Origin: Bacillota bacterium
GTDB lineage: Bacteria; Armatimonadota; HRBIN16
Direction of reading: 5' to 3'
Assembly: GCA_023511455.1 (NCBI GenBank)
Contig: JAIMBJ010000034.1
Location: 1 to 32,212, forward strand
Length of the DNA: 32,212 bases
Shown here in pieces: positions 1 through 6,900 of the stretch; within the stretch, counting starts at the first letter, position 1, and each line of letters begins with the position of its first letter. Under the pieces are notes generated by a model. That model saw nothing but the letters and a program-made list of their open reading frames with translations, had not been told where the DNA came from and made no database searches. A program made the translations under genes and the position numbers.

Positions 1-212
1 CTGTGATACCATCGAAGCGTTTGGATATGTGACATTTCAAACTGGGAATTAAATGTGACTCGCCATTGGTAACAACATCACCTAAAGTTTTATCATAGAC
101 AAAGTTCAGCAGCTTACTGGCACATCTCACGGTTTTCGGGAAGGTCTCTGCAGAAACCGTCGCGCTATCCGAAAATAGTTAGAGGAAGTCTACGACAGGA
201 GGTCGCACACGG
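1..212. other. Left-edge stretch without a confident gene
   Basis: No confident gene is visible here. On the minus strand a frame stays open from about position 175 to the left edge, with a GTG at 130-128 as the only plausible start and no Shine-Dalgarno in front of it. It could be the 5' end of a gene leaving the window or a chance open frame. The base composition is more AT-rich than in the genes that follow. Confidence 0.4.
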
Positions 213-383
213 ATGTGGGCATTCTTTGCATATCTCATCGCGGCAACCGCGTTCTACACGATTCTGGTCCTGATTGCCCAGCCGGAGCCGTATGACTCCG
301 AGTCGTGGGAGATGTCGGACGACATGGAATTGCCTGTCAGCCCGGCATCCGAGGAGTGTGCACCGTACCGGAAGGCGGCTTAA
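213..383 (+). CDS. Possible small single-pass membrane protein (56 aa)
   Basis: An ATG at 213 follows a perfect AGGAGG at 197-202 with 10-nt spacing. The 56-residue product begins with a hydrophobic stretch (about residues 3-22, WAFFAYLIAATAFYTILVLI) that should form one membrane segment. An acidic, proline-containing tail with one Cys follows. The stop codon (381-383) overlaps the stop of the convergent MFS gene (380-382). No family is recognised. The ribosome site and membrane helix make it more likely real than chance, but conservation is unknown. Confidence 0.5.
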   Translation: MWAFFAYLIAATAFYTILVLIAQPEPYDSESWEMSDDMELPVSPASEECAPYRKAA

Positions 384-1630
384 ACGCCGCGCTTGCGGTA
401 GGCACGTAACGACACCGCCTGCGTGTACGCCCCCAGCAACATGAGCGACAGGCATATCAGGAAGCTGGCGTGGAAACCAACTACATGCAGCATGGGCGCG
501 GCGACAAAGGGCGCAACAGTGCCGCGTATTCCCAGCAACATACTGTGCAGTGCCTGATATTGTGCCTCTTTACCTTCCTCGGAAAGGGTTAAAATGACAT
601 TGAGATAAGCCAGTTCGATTCCTGCTGCTGCAATGCCCTGAACGACTGCCGCAGGTATCAAATGCCACCACGCTCCTGAGAAGAAATACACAATGGGCAT
701 CAGACACTGCAAAAGGATGTTCACGAGCGCAGTCCAAAGCGCACCATGTCGATCCATGAACTGCCCCCAGTAGGCGAAGGCGATGATGGAGCATACCGAA
801 GAGGTGTTGGTAAGCATCGCTACCTGCACGTTGGTCACGTTCAGTCGATCTACCTGATACAGTGGATAGATAGTGAAAGCAACCAGATTCCCGAAGCCGT
901 AAGTCATCACGGACGCCGCAAACCAGCGGAAACCGTGATTATGTTTTAGAATCGCCATCGTCTGCAGCCAGAATCCGAGAGCGGACAGCCGTTCTTGCTG
1001 GGCTTCGGGCGCAGAGGACTCCGTCACCGGAACGCGACTGAAGCACCATGCCCCCACGATTCCCACAGCAGCTGCTACCGGAAAAACCCACTTGAAGGGT
1101 ACACCCGAGTCTAACAGGTGGCCAACGATAAGAGACACTATCAACACTGCGCTGTAGGAACCAACCCGCACCAGCCCCATCGCCCTGCCCCGTTCCTCGT
1201 CCGGGTAGATGTCTTTCATCAAGGCTGTGTAAGCGGGACCTGAGATGGAGCCGATAATCTGCGCCAGCCCTATCAACAACACAAAGTGCCACGCCCGGGT
1301 AACCAGAAACATCCCGAAAAACAGGGCGCGCGCAAATGTCCATGAGTACACGCAGAAGGGCATCTTGGCTCTGCCTACCATCTGCCTTGCCCAGAGGGGA
1401 GCGAGTAGACTGCCGATGAAGGGAGCGGCGGTGAGCAGGCTAATCTCGAGGCGACTGGCGTGCAGGTCGGCGCGGGCAATGCGCATCACAAAGGGGAAAA
1501 TCGCCCCCATGTAAATACCGCCAAGCAAACCTGCCAGTGCATCCCAGCGATAAGCGGGAATGACGTGCGGAGAGAGTACTCTCCCCACCAGTCGCTCCCC
1601 GTTCAACTTTTCAACCACCCGTGAAAACAT
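380..1630 (-). CDS. MFS transporter, 12 transmembrane segments
   Basis: A 416-residue integral membrane protein of the major facilitator superfamily. Hydrophobic segments fall into two six-helix halves separated by a hydrophilic loop near residues 200-230. After helix 4 a loop reads SGPAYTALMKDIYPDEERGRAMG, where the DEERGRAMG part resembles the loop motif of MFS_1 carriers. The substrate cannot be told from the sequence. Either GTG (1633) or the adjacent ATG (1630) may start the protein; ATG is chosen. It is transcribed away from the flagellar operon and has its own extended -10 promoter. A drug or metabolite exporter is possible but unproven. Confidence 0.85.
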   Translation of the reverse strand: MFSRVVEKLNGERLVGRVLSPHVIPAYRWDALAGLLGGIYMGAIFPFVMRIARADLHASRLEISLLTAAPFIGSLLAPLWARQMVGRAKMPFCVYSWTFARALFFGMFLVTRAWHFVLLIGLAQIIGSISGPAYTALMKDIYPDEERGRAMGLVRVGSYSAVLIVSLIVGHLLDSGVPFKWVFPVAAAVGIVGAWCFSRVPVTESSAPEAQQERLSALGFWLQTMAILKHNHGFRWFAASVMTYGFGNLVAFTIYPLYQVDRLNVTNVQVAMLTNTSSVCSIIAFAYWGQFMDRHGALWTALVNILLQCLMPIVYFFSGAWWHLIPAAVVQGIAAAGIELAYLNVILTLSEEGKEAQYQALHSMLLGIRGTVAPFVAAPMLHVVGFHASFLICLSLMLLGAYTQAVSLRAYRKRGV

Positions 1631-1680
1631 CACAAACAGACATCCGGGAACATGCTTTTCTCCATGCGTTCATTGTCTCC

Positions 1681-1689
1681 ATTATACCA
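1681..1689 (-). promoter_or_regulatory. Extended -10 promoter for the MFS gene
   Basis: On the minus strand the sequence reads TGGTATAAT, a perfect TATAAT -10 (1686-1681) with the TGn extension. No good -35 lies 16-18 bp upstream, as is common for extended -10 promoters. The predicted leader is about 45 nt. Confidence 0.6.
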
Positions 1690-1711
1690 AAAACGCTTAA
1701 GGACGCCCCTG

Positions 1712-1739
1712 TAAAGAAGCCAGAAACCGTTGCCGATAA
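1712..1739 (+). promoter_or_regulatory. Sigma-28 (FliA/SigD) type promoter of the flagellar operon
   Basis: TAAA at 1712-1715 is followed 16 nt later by GCCGATAA at 1732-1739. This is the full -10 consensus of flagellar sigma-28 factors, with a TAAAG -35 at a spacing within the usual range. Transcription would begin near 1747, about 46 nt before the flgF start. A consensus match this complete directly upstream of flagellar genes is unlikely by chance. Confidence 0.75.
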
Positions 1740-1792
1740 TGCATACCGGTATCTCACGCAGTGCTTGAGATTTCATACTGGGAAGAGGCTCT

Positions 1793-2527
1793 ATGTTACG
1801 CGGGTTGCAAATCGCAGCATCAGGAATGCTGGCGCAACAGATACGACACCAGACCATCGCCAATAACCTGGCGAACGCCGACACCGCCGGCTACAAGGCG
1901 GATGAGACGGTGTTTCGCACCGCTCTGGACAATGCCATCTGGCGCCTTCGTGACCCGCTAAGGGGTGCACCGACACCGCAGATAGGCACGTTGTCCTTTG
2001 GCGCAGAGGTCGATGAGGTGGTTACCGACCTGCGCCCGGGAGCCATCGCACTTACCGGACGTCCGCTGGATGTCGCCATCGACGGGGATGGGTTTTTCGC
2101 GGTCAGTACCCCACAAGGTGAACGATACACCCGCGACGGCGCGTTCCGGCAAGCGGCGAATGGCACTCTGGTAACCGCCGACGGAATGCCAGTATTGGGG
2201 ACACGCGGCATCATTCGCAGCGCAGGTGTTACCGTGACCATTGCTGCGAACGGCGACGTGCTGGCAAATGGGCAACTGGTCGACCGACTGCGCATCGTGC
2301 AGTTGCGCAACGCATCCAAAGAGGGCGCAAATCGCTTTACGGGAAACGCACAACCCCTGCAGGAGTTTCGCTTGCAGGTGGGCGCGCTGGAACGCGCCAA
2401 CGTGTCTGTGGTGCAGGCAATGGTAGACATGATCTCGGCGATGCGTGCGTATGAGGCGTCCCACCGGGCGGTTCTGGCGCACGATGAGACCCTGCAGAGG
2501 GCGGTAAACGACGTGGGTAAAGTGTAG
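1793..2527 (+). CDS. flgF: Flagellar basal-body rod protein FlgF
   Basis: The 244-residue product belongs to the FlgF/FlgG rod-hook family and forms part of the rod that crosses the periplasm. The N-terminus (MLRGLQIAASGMLAQQIRHQ, then TIANNLANADTAGYK) is the classic flagellar basal-body rod motif. Residues around 95-115 carry the AIDGDGFFAV and YTRDGAF signatures. The C-terminus ends with the coiled FlgG/F module (NVSVVQAMVDMISAMRAYEA). It is called FlgF rather than FlgG because a second, more typical FlgG follows and this copy is slightly shorter and more divergent. A GGAAGAGG ribosome site lies at 1781-1788. It is the first gene of the operon, behind a sigma-28 type promoter. Confidence 0.92.
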   Translation: MLRGLQIAASGMLAQQIRHQTIANNLANADTAGYKADETVFRTALDNAIWRLRDPLRGAPTPQIGTLSFGAEVDEVVTDLRPGAIALTGRPLDVAIDGDGFFAVSTPQGERYTRDGAFRQAANGTLVTADGMPVLGTRGIIRSAGVTVTIAANGDVLANGQLVDRLRIVQLRNASKEGANRFTGNAQPLQEFRLQVGALERANVSVVQAMVDMISAMRAYEASHRAVLAHDETLQRAVNDVGKV

Positions 2528-2644
2528 CTTCAGGTTTTTCGGCTGGACCGTGCGTGCGCCAGGCACGGAAGCCGATGAACGCCCCTGACTGACCGAGGGG
2601 GCATTAGAGATAGCAGAAACAGTGTGGAGGAGGTTTGATCCAAA
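2528..2644 (+). promoter_or_regulatory. Structured flgF-flgG spacer with two hairpins
   Basis: This 117-nt spacer is the longest gap inside the operon. It can fold into a stem of CGGCT (2540-2544) with AGCCG (2570-2574) enclosing CCGTGC (2548-2553) with GCACGG (2563-2568), leaving a GGA internal bulge at 2545-2547. A second hairpin pairs GCCCCT (2581-2586) with AGGGGGC (2596-2602). No T-run follows either stem, so simple termination is unlikely. A strong GGAGGAGG ribosome site (2626-2633) precedes flgG. It may be a cis-regulatory leader or an mRNA processing site; no known riboswitch class is recognised. Confidence 0.45.
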
Positions 2645-3433
2645 ATGATGCGGGCGCTTTTCACATCGGCGACCGGCATGGCTGCACAGCAGTTGCATCT
2701 GGACGTCATCGCCAACAATCTGGCAAATGTCAACACGGTCGGCTTCAAGCGTAGCCGGGCAGACTTTCAGGACCTTCTGTATCAAACGCTTCGCCCTGCA
2801 GGAACCACTGCCGCTCGCGGAACACAGGTACCCACCGGACTCAACGTCGGGCTGGGCGTACGTCCGGTCTCCACCGCCACCATCTTTACTACGGGCACTC
2901 TTCAGAAGACCGACAACCCTACCGACCTGGCGATAGAGGGCGACGGCTTCTTTAAGGTGCTGTTGCCAGACGGCACGGTGGCATACACCCGCGACGGCGC
3001 GCTCAAGATAGACGTGCAGGGGCGGCTGGTTACCTCCGATGGCTATCCTCTGGAGCCGGAAATCATCATCCCGCAGGATGCGCAGACCATCACCATCGGT
3101 AAAGACGGTACGGTATCGGTGTTGCGTGCCGGGCAAACAACGCCCGACGAAGTGGGTCAAATCCAGCTGGCGCGTTTTATCAATCCGAGCGGTCTGCAGC
3201 ATCTGGGTCAAAACCTGTACAAACCGACAGCCGCATCGGGTGACCCCGTCGAGGGCGCGCCCGGTGAGCAAGGCTTCGGCACGGTTGCGCAGAACATGCT
3301 GGAGATGTCCAACGTGCAGATAGTGGACGAGATGGTGGCAATGATTATCGCTCAACGCGCCTATGAAATCAGCGCGAAAGCCATCCAGACCTCCGACGAG
3401 ATGCTGAATATCGCCAACAATCTGCGGCGGTAG
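2645..3433 (+). CDS. flgG: Flagellar distal rod protein FlgG
   Basis: The 262 residues match the usual FlgG length of about 260. The N-terminus ([20 protein letters not shown], then [21 protein letters not shown]) is the conserved rod signature. The middle contains [11 protein letters not shown] and AYTRDGAL. The C-terminus ([20 protein letters not shown], then [12 protein letters not shown]) is the FlgG C-terminal helix. FlgG builds the distal rod between the FlgF section and the hook and is exported by the flagellar type III system, which fits the lack of a signal peptide. It is preceded by a strong GGAGGAGG site and a structured spacer. Confidence 0.96.
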   Translation: MMRALFTSATGMAAQQLHLDVIANNLANVNTVGFKRSRADFQDLLYQTLRPAGTTAARGTQVPTGLNVGLGVRPVSTATIFTTGTLQKTDNPTDLAIEGDGFFKVLLPDGTVAYTRDGALKIDVQGRLVTSDGYPLEPEIIIPQDAQTITIGKDGTVSVLRAGQTTPDEVGQIQLARFINPSGLQHLGQNLYKPTAASGDPVEGAPGEQGFGTVAQNMLEMSNVQIVDEMVAMIIAQRAYEISAKAIQTSDEMLNIANNLRR

Positions 3434-3445
3434 AGGTGACAGGTG

Positions 3446-4399
3446 ATGCGGGTGTTCCTTTCCATCATCGTCGCAGTGCTGGCAGCAGATGCGTGGGGCG
3501 TCCAGCAGCCGCGCATCGAGGTGCGCGAAGTGAGCACGGTCAAAAAGGCTCAGTTTACTCTGGGTGACGTAGCCACCTTCCGCGGCGTGGATGCCCAGAT
3601 GCAAGCCAGGCTGGCAGGCGTGGTGCTGGGAACCTCTCCCCTGCCCGGATTGGAGCGCGCTATCACGATGGAGCAGATTGTCACCCGCCTGCGCCAGCAC
3701 GGGGTTCGCCCGGAGGCTGTTGAGATTGTCGCTCCGGCGAGGATAGTGGTGAGGCGGGAAGCGCATCTCTTTCCGGCACAACGGGCGATAGACGCGGCAA
3801 TGCAGAAGCTGCGAGAAACGGCATCCTTACCAGACGATGCTCAGGCGATATGCGACGCGCCTGTTCGCGACCTTTCGCTGCCCGCGGGCGATGTGCAGGT
3901 CGCCGCGGGCGAACCCCGCTCGCTGGGTGCGGGTTTGTACCTGGTGCCGGTGCAGGTGGCATGTCCGGGAGTCCCGCCCGTCACTCTCAACGTGCGCCTG
4001 CGCGTCAACCGCTGGCGCGAGGTGCTGGTTGCCCAGAGGGCGATACGCGCTGGTGAGGCCATCGAGAGCGACATGGTAGCGATTCAACGCATTGCTGTCG
4101 CTACAGATGACCCTGACCTGCTGAGCGACGCCGCCGAGGTAGCAGGCAAAATCGCTCGCTACAGGGTGGGTGCCGGGCAACCGCTGAAGCGTTCGGCGGT
4201 GGAGGATCCCGTGGTGATACATCGGGGGCAGAACGTCAAACTGCTGGTAAGGCTGGCGGGAGCTGTGGTGGAAACCAGCGCAGTCGCACTGCAGGACGGC
4301 AAGGCAAGCGCACGCATTCGCGTGCAGGTAACCGATACACGCAAGACCCTACTGGCTACCGTGCTGGACGCGGAGACAGTGACGGTGGATATGCCATGA
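3446..4399 (+). CDS. flgA: P-ring assembly chaperone FlgA
   Basis: FlgA is a periplasmic chaperone for assembly of the FlgI P ring around the rod. The N-terminus (MRVFLSIIVAVLAADAWG) is a Sec signal peptide. The mature protein starts with a region that includes VREVSTVKKAQFTLGDVATF, seen in many FlgA proteins. The C-terminal third has the SAF domain (EVLVAQRAIRAGEAIESDMV) and ends in the beta-rich FlgA tail with VIHRGQNVKLLVRLAG and ARIRVQV. GTG (3443) and ATG (3446) are adjacent; ATG is chosen because it sits 7 nt after AGAGGTG. At about 317 residues it is longer than the enterobacterial protein (about 220) but normal for outgroup bacteria. Confidence 0.92.
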   Translation: MRVFLSIIVAVLAADAWGVQQPRIEVREVSTVKKAQFTLGDVATFRGVDAQMQARLAGVVLGTSPLPGLERAITMEQIVTRLRQHGVRPEAVEIVAPARIVVRREAHLFPAQRAIDAAMQKLRETASLPDDAQAICDAPVRDLSLPAGDVQVAAGEPRSLGAGLYLVPVQVACPGVPPVTLNVRLRVNRWREVLVAQRAIRAGEAIESDMVAIQRIAVATDDPDLLSDAAEVAGKIARYRVGAGQPLKRSAVEDPVVIHRGQNVKLLVRLAGAVVETSAVALQDGKASARIRVQVTDTRKTLLATVLDAETVTVDMP

Positions 4400-4415
4400 G
4401 ATGGAGGCAAAAACG

Positions 4416-4985
4416 ATGCGACTGATAGCTGTGACCGTAGTCATCATCTGGATTTCCGGGTACGCCCTGGCAGACTCGCTGTGGAAAGATGGCAATCGCA
4501 GCCTGTACGCCGACCGCAAGGCAGTCAAAGAGGGAGATGTGCTGACGGTGCTCATCTACGAAAGCACCACCGCATCGAGCCGCGCCGACACCAAAACCAG
4601 CAAGAGCGACTCGTCCTCCACCAAGCCAGGCGTGGGACCGTTGCTCAGTATGCTGCCCGAATGGTCGGTTAGCGGCAAGACCGGCTCGCAGGCTTCTGGC
4701 AGCACCACGCGCAGCGGCACGCTGGTAGGCAAAATCAGCGTGGTCGTGAAGGAGGTGCTTCCCAACGGTAACCTGAAGGTGGAAGGCACCCGCACGGTTG
4801 GCGTCAACGGCGAGAAAGAGAAAATCGTGTTGACCGGCATTGTACGACCGGAAGATGTGTCGGCAGAGAACACCGTAGCCTCCACCGCCATTGCGCAGGC
4901 GGAGATTCATTACGAGGGCAAGGGACCCGTCGGCAACAAACAGCGCGAAGGGCTGCTGACCAAACTGCTGAAGTGGCTCTTCTGA
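4416..4985 (+). CDS. flgH: Flagellar L-ring protein FlgH
   Basis: FlgH forms the outer-membrane L ring that supports the rod. The FlgH signatures are clear: SLWKDGNRSLYADRKAVKEG and DVLTVLIYESTTASS near the start, GKISVVVKEVLPNGNLKVEG in the middle, and a close near IVRPEDVSAENTVAS. The ATG at 4416 is preferred because GGAGG (4403-4407) lies 8 nt upstream; an in-frame ATG at 4401 lacks a good site. From 4416 the protein opens with a clean signal peptide (MRLIAVTVVIIWISGYALAD). Unusually there is no Cys anywhere, so the lipobox found in proteobacterial FlgH is missing and signal peptidase I cleavage is expected. Confidence 0.93.
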   Translation: MRLIAVTVVIIWISGYALADSLWKDGNRSLYADRKAVKEGDVLTVLIYESTTASSRADTKTSKSDSSSTKPGVGPLLSMLPEWSVSGKTGSQASGSTTRSGTLVGKISVVVKEVLPNGNLKVEGTRTVGVNGEKEKIVLTGIVRPEDVSAENTVASTAIAQAEIHYEGKGPVGNKQREGLLTKLLKWLF

Positions 4986-5012
4986 GATGACGCTTTCACG
5001 GGGTGGTAGAAG

Positions 5013-6113
5013 ATGAAACAAACGGCATCCATCGTTATCGGATTATGCATCTGCGCCGTACTGGCACTGGCAACGCCGGAGGTGCGATTGAAAGACATCG
5101 CGCAAGTGTATGGCGCGCGCGGCAACCAGCTCATTGGCTACGGGCTGGTGGTCGGACTGGAGGGCACAGGAGACAGCAAAGGCACGCTGTTCACTACTCA
5201 ATCGGTGGCAAACATGCTGCAGCGATTTGGCATCGGTGTACCTGCCGGGCAGATGAAGGTCAAGAACATCGCTGCAGTCGTGGTCACCGCCGACCTTCCG
5301 CCATTTGCGAAAGAAGGTAGCCGAATCGATGTGACCGTCTCCTCTATCGGCGACGCTCGCTCTTTGCAGGGGGGCACCTTGCTGCAAACTCCGCTGATGG
5401 GTGCGGATGGCAACGTGTACGCGGTGGCGCAGGGACCGATTTCAGTCGGCGGTTTTGGGGCGTCATCAGGTGGTTCTTCCCAGCAGAAGAACCACCTGAC
5501 CGTCGGGCGCATACCGGCGGGAGCCATTGTGGAGCGCGAGGTGCCCGCCAGCGTGGTCAAGGACAACAGCGTGCTGATCACCCTGAATACGCCCGACTTC
5601 ACCACGGCCGCTCGCGTGGCATCTGCCATTCGGCAGAAGTTTCCGCAGACCCTGCCCCGTGCGCTGGATGCCGCTACAATCCGGGTAGACATGACCGGTG
5701 AAGACCGCGAAGACGTGGTGACGCTGATTGCCGCCCTGCAGGAAATAACCGTCCAGCCGGATGTTCCTGCCCGCGTGGTGATTAACGAACGCACGGGCAC
5801 GGTGGTGCTGGGAGGGAACGTCACGCTCAGCGCGGCGGCGGTGGCGCACGGCAACCTGACGGTGCGCATTGAAGCCAAGTCGCAGGTGTCTCAGCCCAAT
5901 CCTCTGTCTGGAGGCACCACGGCAGTTACCACCCGCCGAGACGTGAAAGTAACGGAACAAGCCGAACGGCTGGTTGCCCTGCCCGAAGCGGTCACAGTGG
6001 AGCAGCTGGTGAAGGCGCTCAACACGCTGGGAGTGAGTCCGCGCGACCTGATGTCCATTTTGCAAGCGTTGCGAGCAGCGGGCGCGCTCCACGCCGAGGT
6101 GGAGGTGCAATGA
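5013..6113 (+). CDS. flgI: Flagellar P-ring protein FlgI
   Basis: The 366 residues match the FlgI family length. A signal peptide (residues 1-20, ending in ALA) precedes the conserved opening VRLKDIAQVYGARGNQLIGY and GLVVGLEGTGDS. Later motifs include NIAAVVVTADLPPFAKEGSR, IDVTVSSIGDARSLQGGTLL, PDVPARVVINERTGTVVLGG and the C-terminal LVKALNTLGVSPRDLMSIL. FlgI assembles the P ring in the periplasm with FlgA help. Its presence with FlgH implies an outer membrane. The stop overlaps the flgJ start (ATGA). Confidence 0.97.
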   Translation: MKQTASIVIGLCICAVLALATPEVRLKDIAQVYGARGNQLIGYGLVVGLEGTGDSKGTLFTTQSVANMLQRFGIGVPAGQMKVKNIAAVVVTADLPPFAKEGSRIDVTVSSIGDARSLQGGTLLQTPLMGADGNVYAVAQGPISVGGFGASSGGSSQQKNHLTVGRIPAGAIVEREVPASVVKDNSVLITLNTPDFTTAARVASAIRQKFPQTLPRALDAATIRVDMTGEDREDVVTLIAALQEITVQPDVPARVVINERTGTVVLGGNVTLSAAAVAHGNLTVRIEAKSQVSQPNPLSGGTTAVTTRRDVKVTEQAERLVALPEAVTVEQLVKALNTLGVSPRDLMSILQALRAAGALHAEVEVQ

Positions 6114-6409
6114 TGCGCGTGGAGCCCCGCGAAACAATAGACATTCAGCGGTGGAAACTACGTGATGCCGCGCGGCAACTCGAAGCACAGTTTCTGCACC
6201 AGCTGCTGCGCGCCATGCGCCGCACTATAGTCCGCACGCAGTCGAGCTACGCAGTCCAGATGTACACCGACATGACGGACGAAGCGCTGGCAAGGCAGCT
6301 GGCGCAGAGCGACCAGTTTGGTCTGGGCAAGCTGGTCTATGAGAAACTCAGTCCGTATGTGCAAACGCTTGAGACAGTGTTAGGAGGGAACGAGAATGAA
6401 CAGACATGA
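6110..6409 (+). CDS. flgJ: FlgJ-type rod-binding protein (N-terminal domain only)
   Basis: The 99-residue protein corresponds to the rod-binding domain at the N-terminus of FlgJ: LRDAARQLEAQFLHQLLRAM, then YTDMTDEALARQLAQSDQFG. In enteric bacteria FlgJ carries a second, muramidase domain that opens the peptidoglycan for the rod. That half is absent here, as in many non-proteobacterial flagellates, so another hydrolase must do this job. It starts within the flgI stop (ATGA) and overlaps flgN by 14 nt, indicating translational coupling. Confidence 0.88.
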   Translation: MMRVEPRETIDIQRWKLRDAARQLEAQFLHQLLRAMRRTIVRTQSSYAVQMYTDMTDEALARQLAQSDQFGLGKLVYEKLSPYVQTLETVLGGNENEQT

Positions 6410-6896
6410 AGACGTCATCTGGCGTGACCTGATTTCCAACCTGCGCGAACAGCGCAGACATATCCACGCGCTGATCGGCCTGGCGCGCGAGCAAACACAT
6501 GCCCTGGCAGAGGCGAATGTGGAAAGGCTGGCGGAGATTACTCAGGAACAGGCAGCACATCTGGATGAGATAGACACACTGGAGCGCCAGCGCGAGGAGA
6601 TCGCTCGTCGCATCGGTGAGGCACTGGGGCTGCACGCCCAGCCTCCTACGCTCTCGGACTGCGCGTGCCTTGCGCCGGATAACGCAGCGCGCACGTTGAA
6701 ATGGCTGCAGAGAGAGCTGCTTCAGGACATCCGCCAGCTGCAAACGTTAAACGAACGCAACCGCACCCTGGTGCATCATGCAGCGGAAACGGTGAATACC
6801 TGGCTGGCGCTCGTGGTGAACGCCGCCTGTAATCAGGCGAGCTATCACCCACAGTCCAGCACAGGGGTGGCGGTCATCCTGAACACGGAGGTTTAA
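6396..6896 (+). CDS. flgN: FlgN-like export chaperone for FlgK and FlgL
   Basis: This 166-residue protein is predicted to be mostly alpha-helical and rich in charged residues and Gln, as expected of the FlgN family. That family binds the C-termini of the hook-filament junction proteins FlgK and FlgL and delivers them to the export gate. Heptad-like stretches occur at residues 10-75 (LREQRRHIHALIGLAREQTH onwards) and in LQRELLQDIRQLQTLNERNR. The sequence is divergent, so the call leans on its place directly before flgK and flgL. AGGAGGG lies 8 nt before the ATG. Confidence 0.78.
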   Translation: MNRHEDVIWRDLISNLREQRRHIHALIGLAREQTHALAEANVERLAEITQEQAAHLDEIDTLERQREEIARRIGEALGLHAQPPTLSDCACLAPDNAARTLKWLQRELLQDIRQLQTLNERNRTLVHHAAETVNTWLALVVNAACNQASYHPQSSTGVAVILNTEV

Positions 6897-6900
6897 CCCT

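Noticed and set aside
1-175. Minus-strand frame open to the left edge
   Set aside because: An open run of about 55 codons is expected by chance in six frames, and no ATG or ribosome site is present. More sequence to the left would decide.
1958-3781. 607-codon open frame on the minus strand
   Set aside because: It lies antisense to flgF, flgG and flgA, is rich in His, Gln and Arg, and has no ribosome site. It is a codon-bias shadow of real genes.
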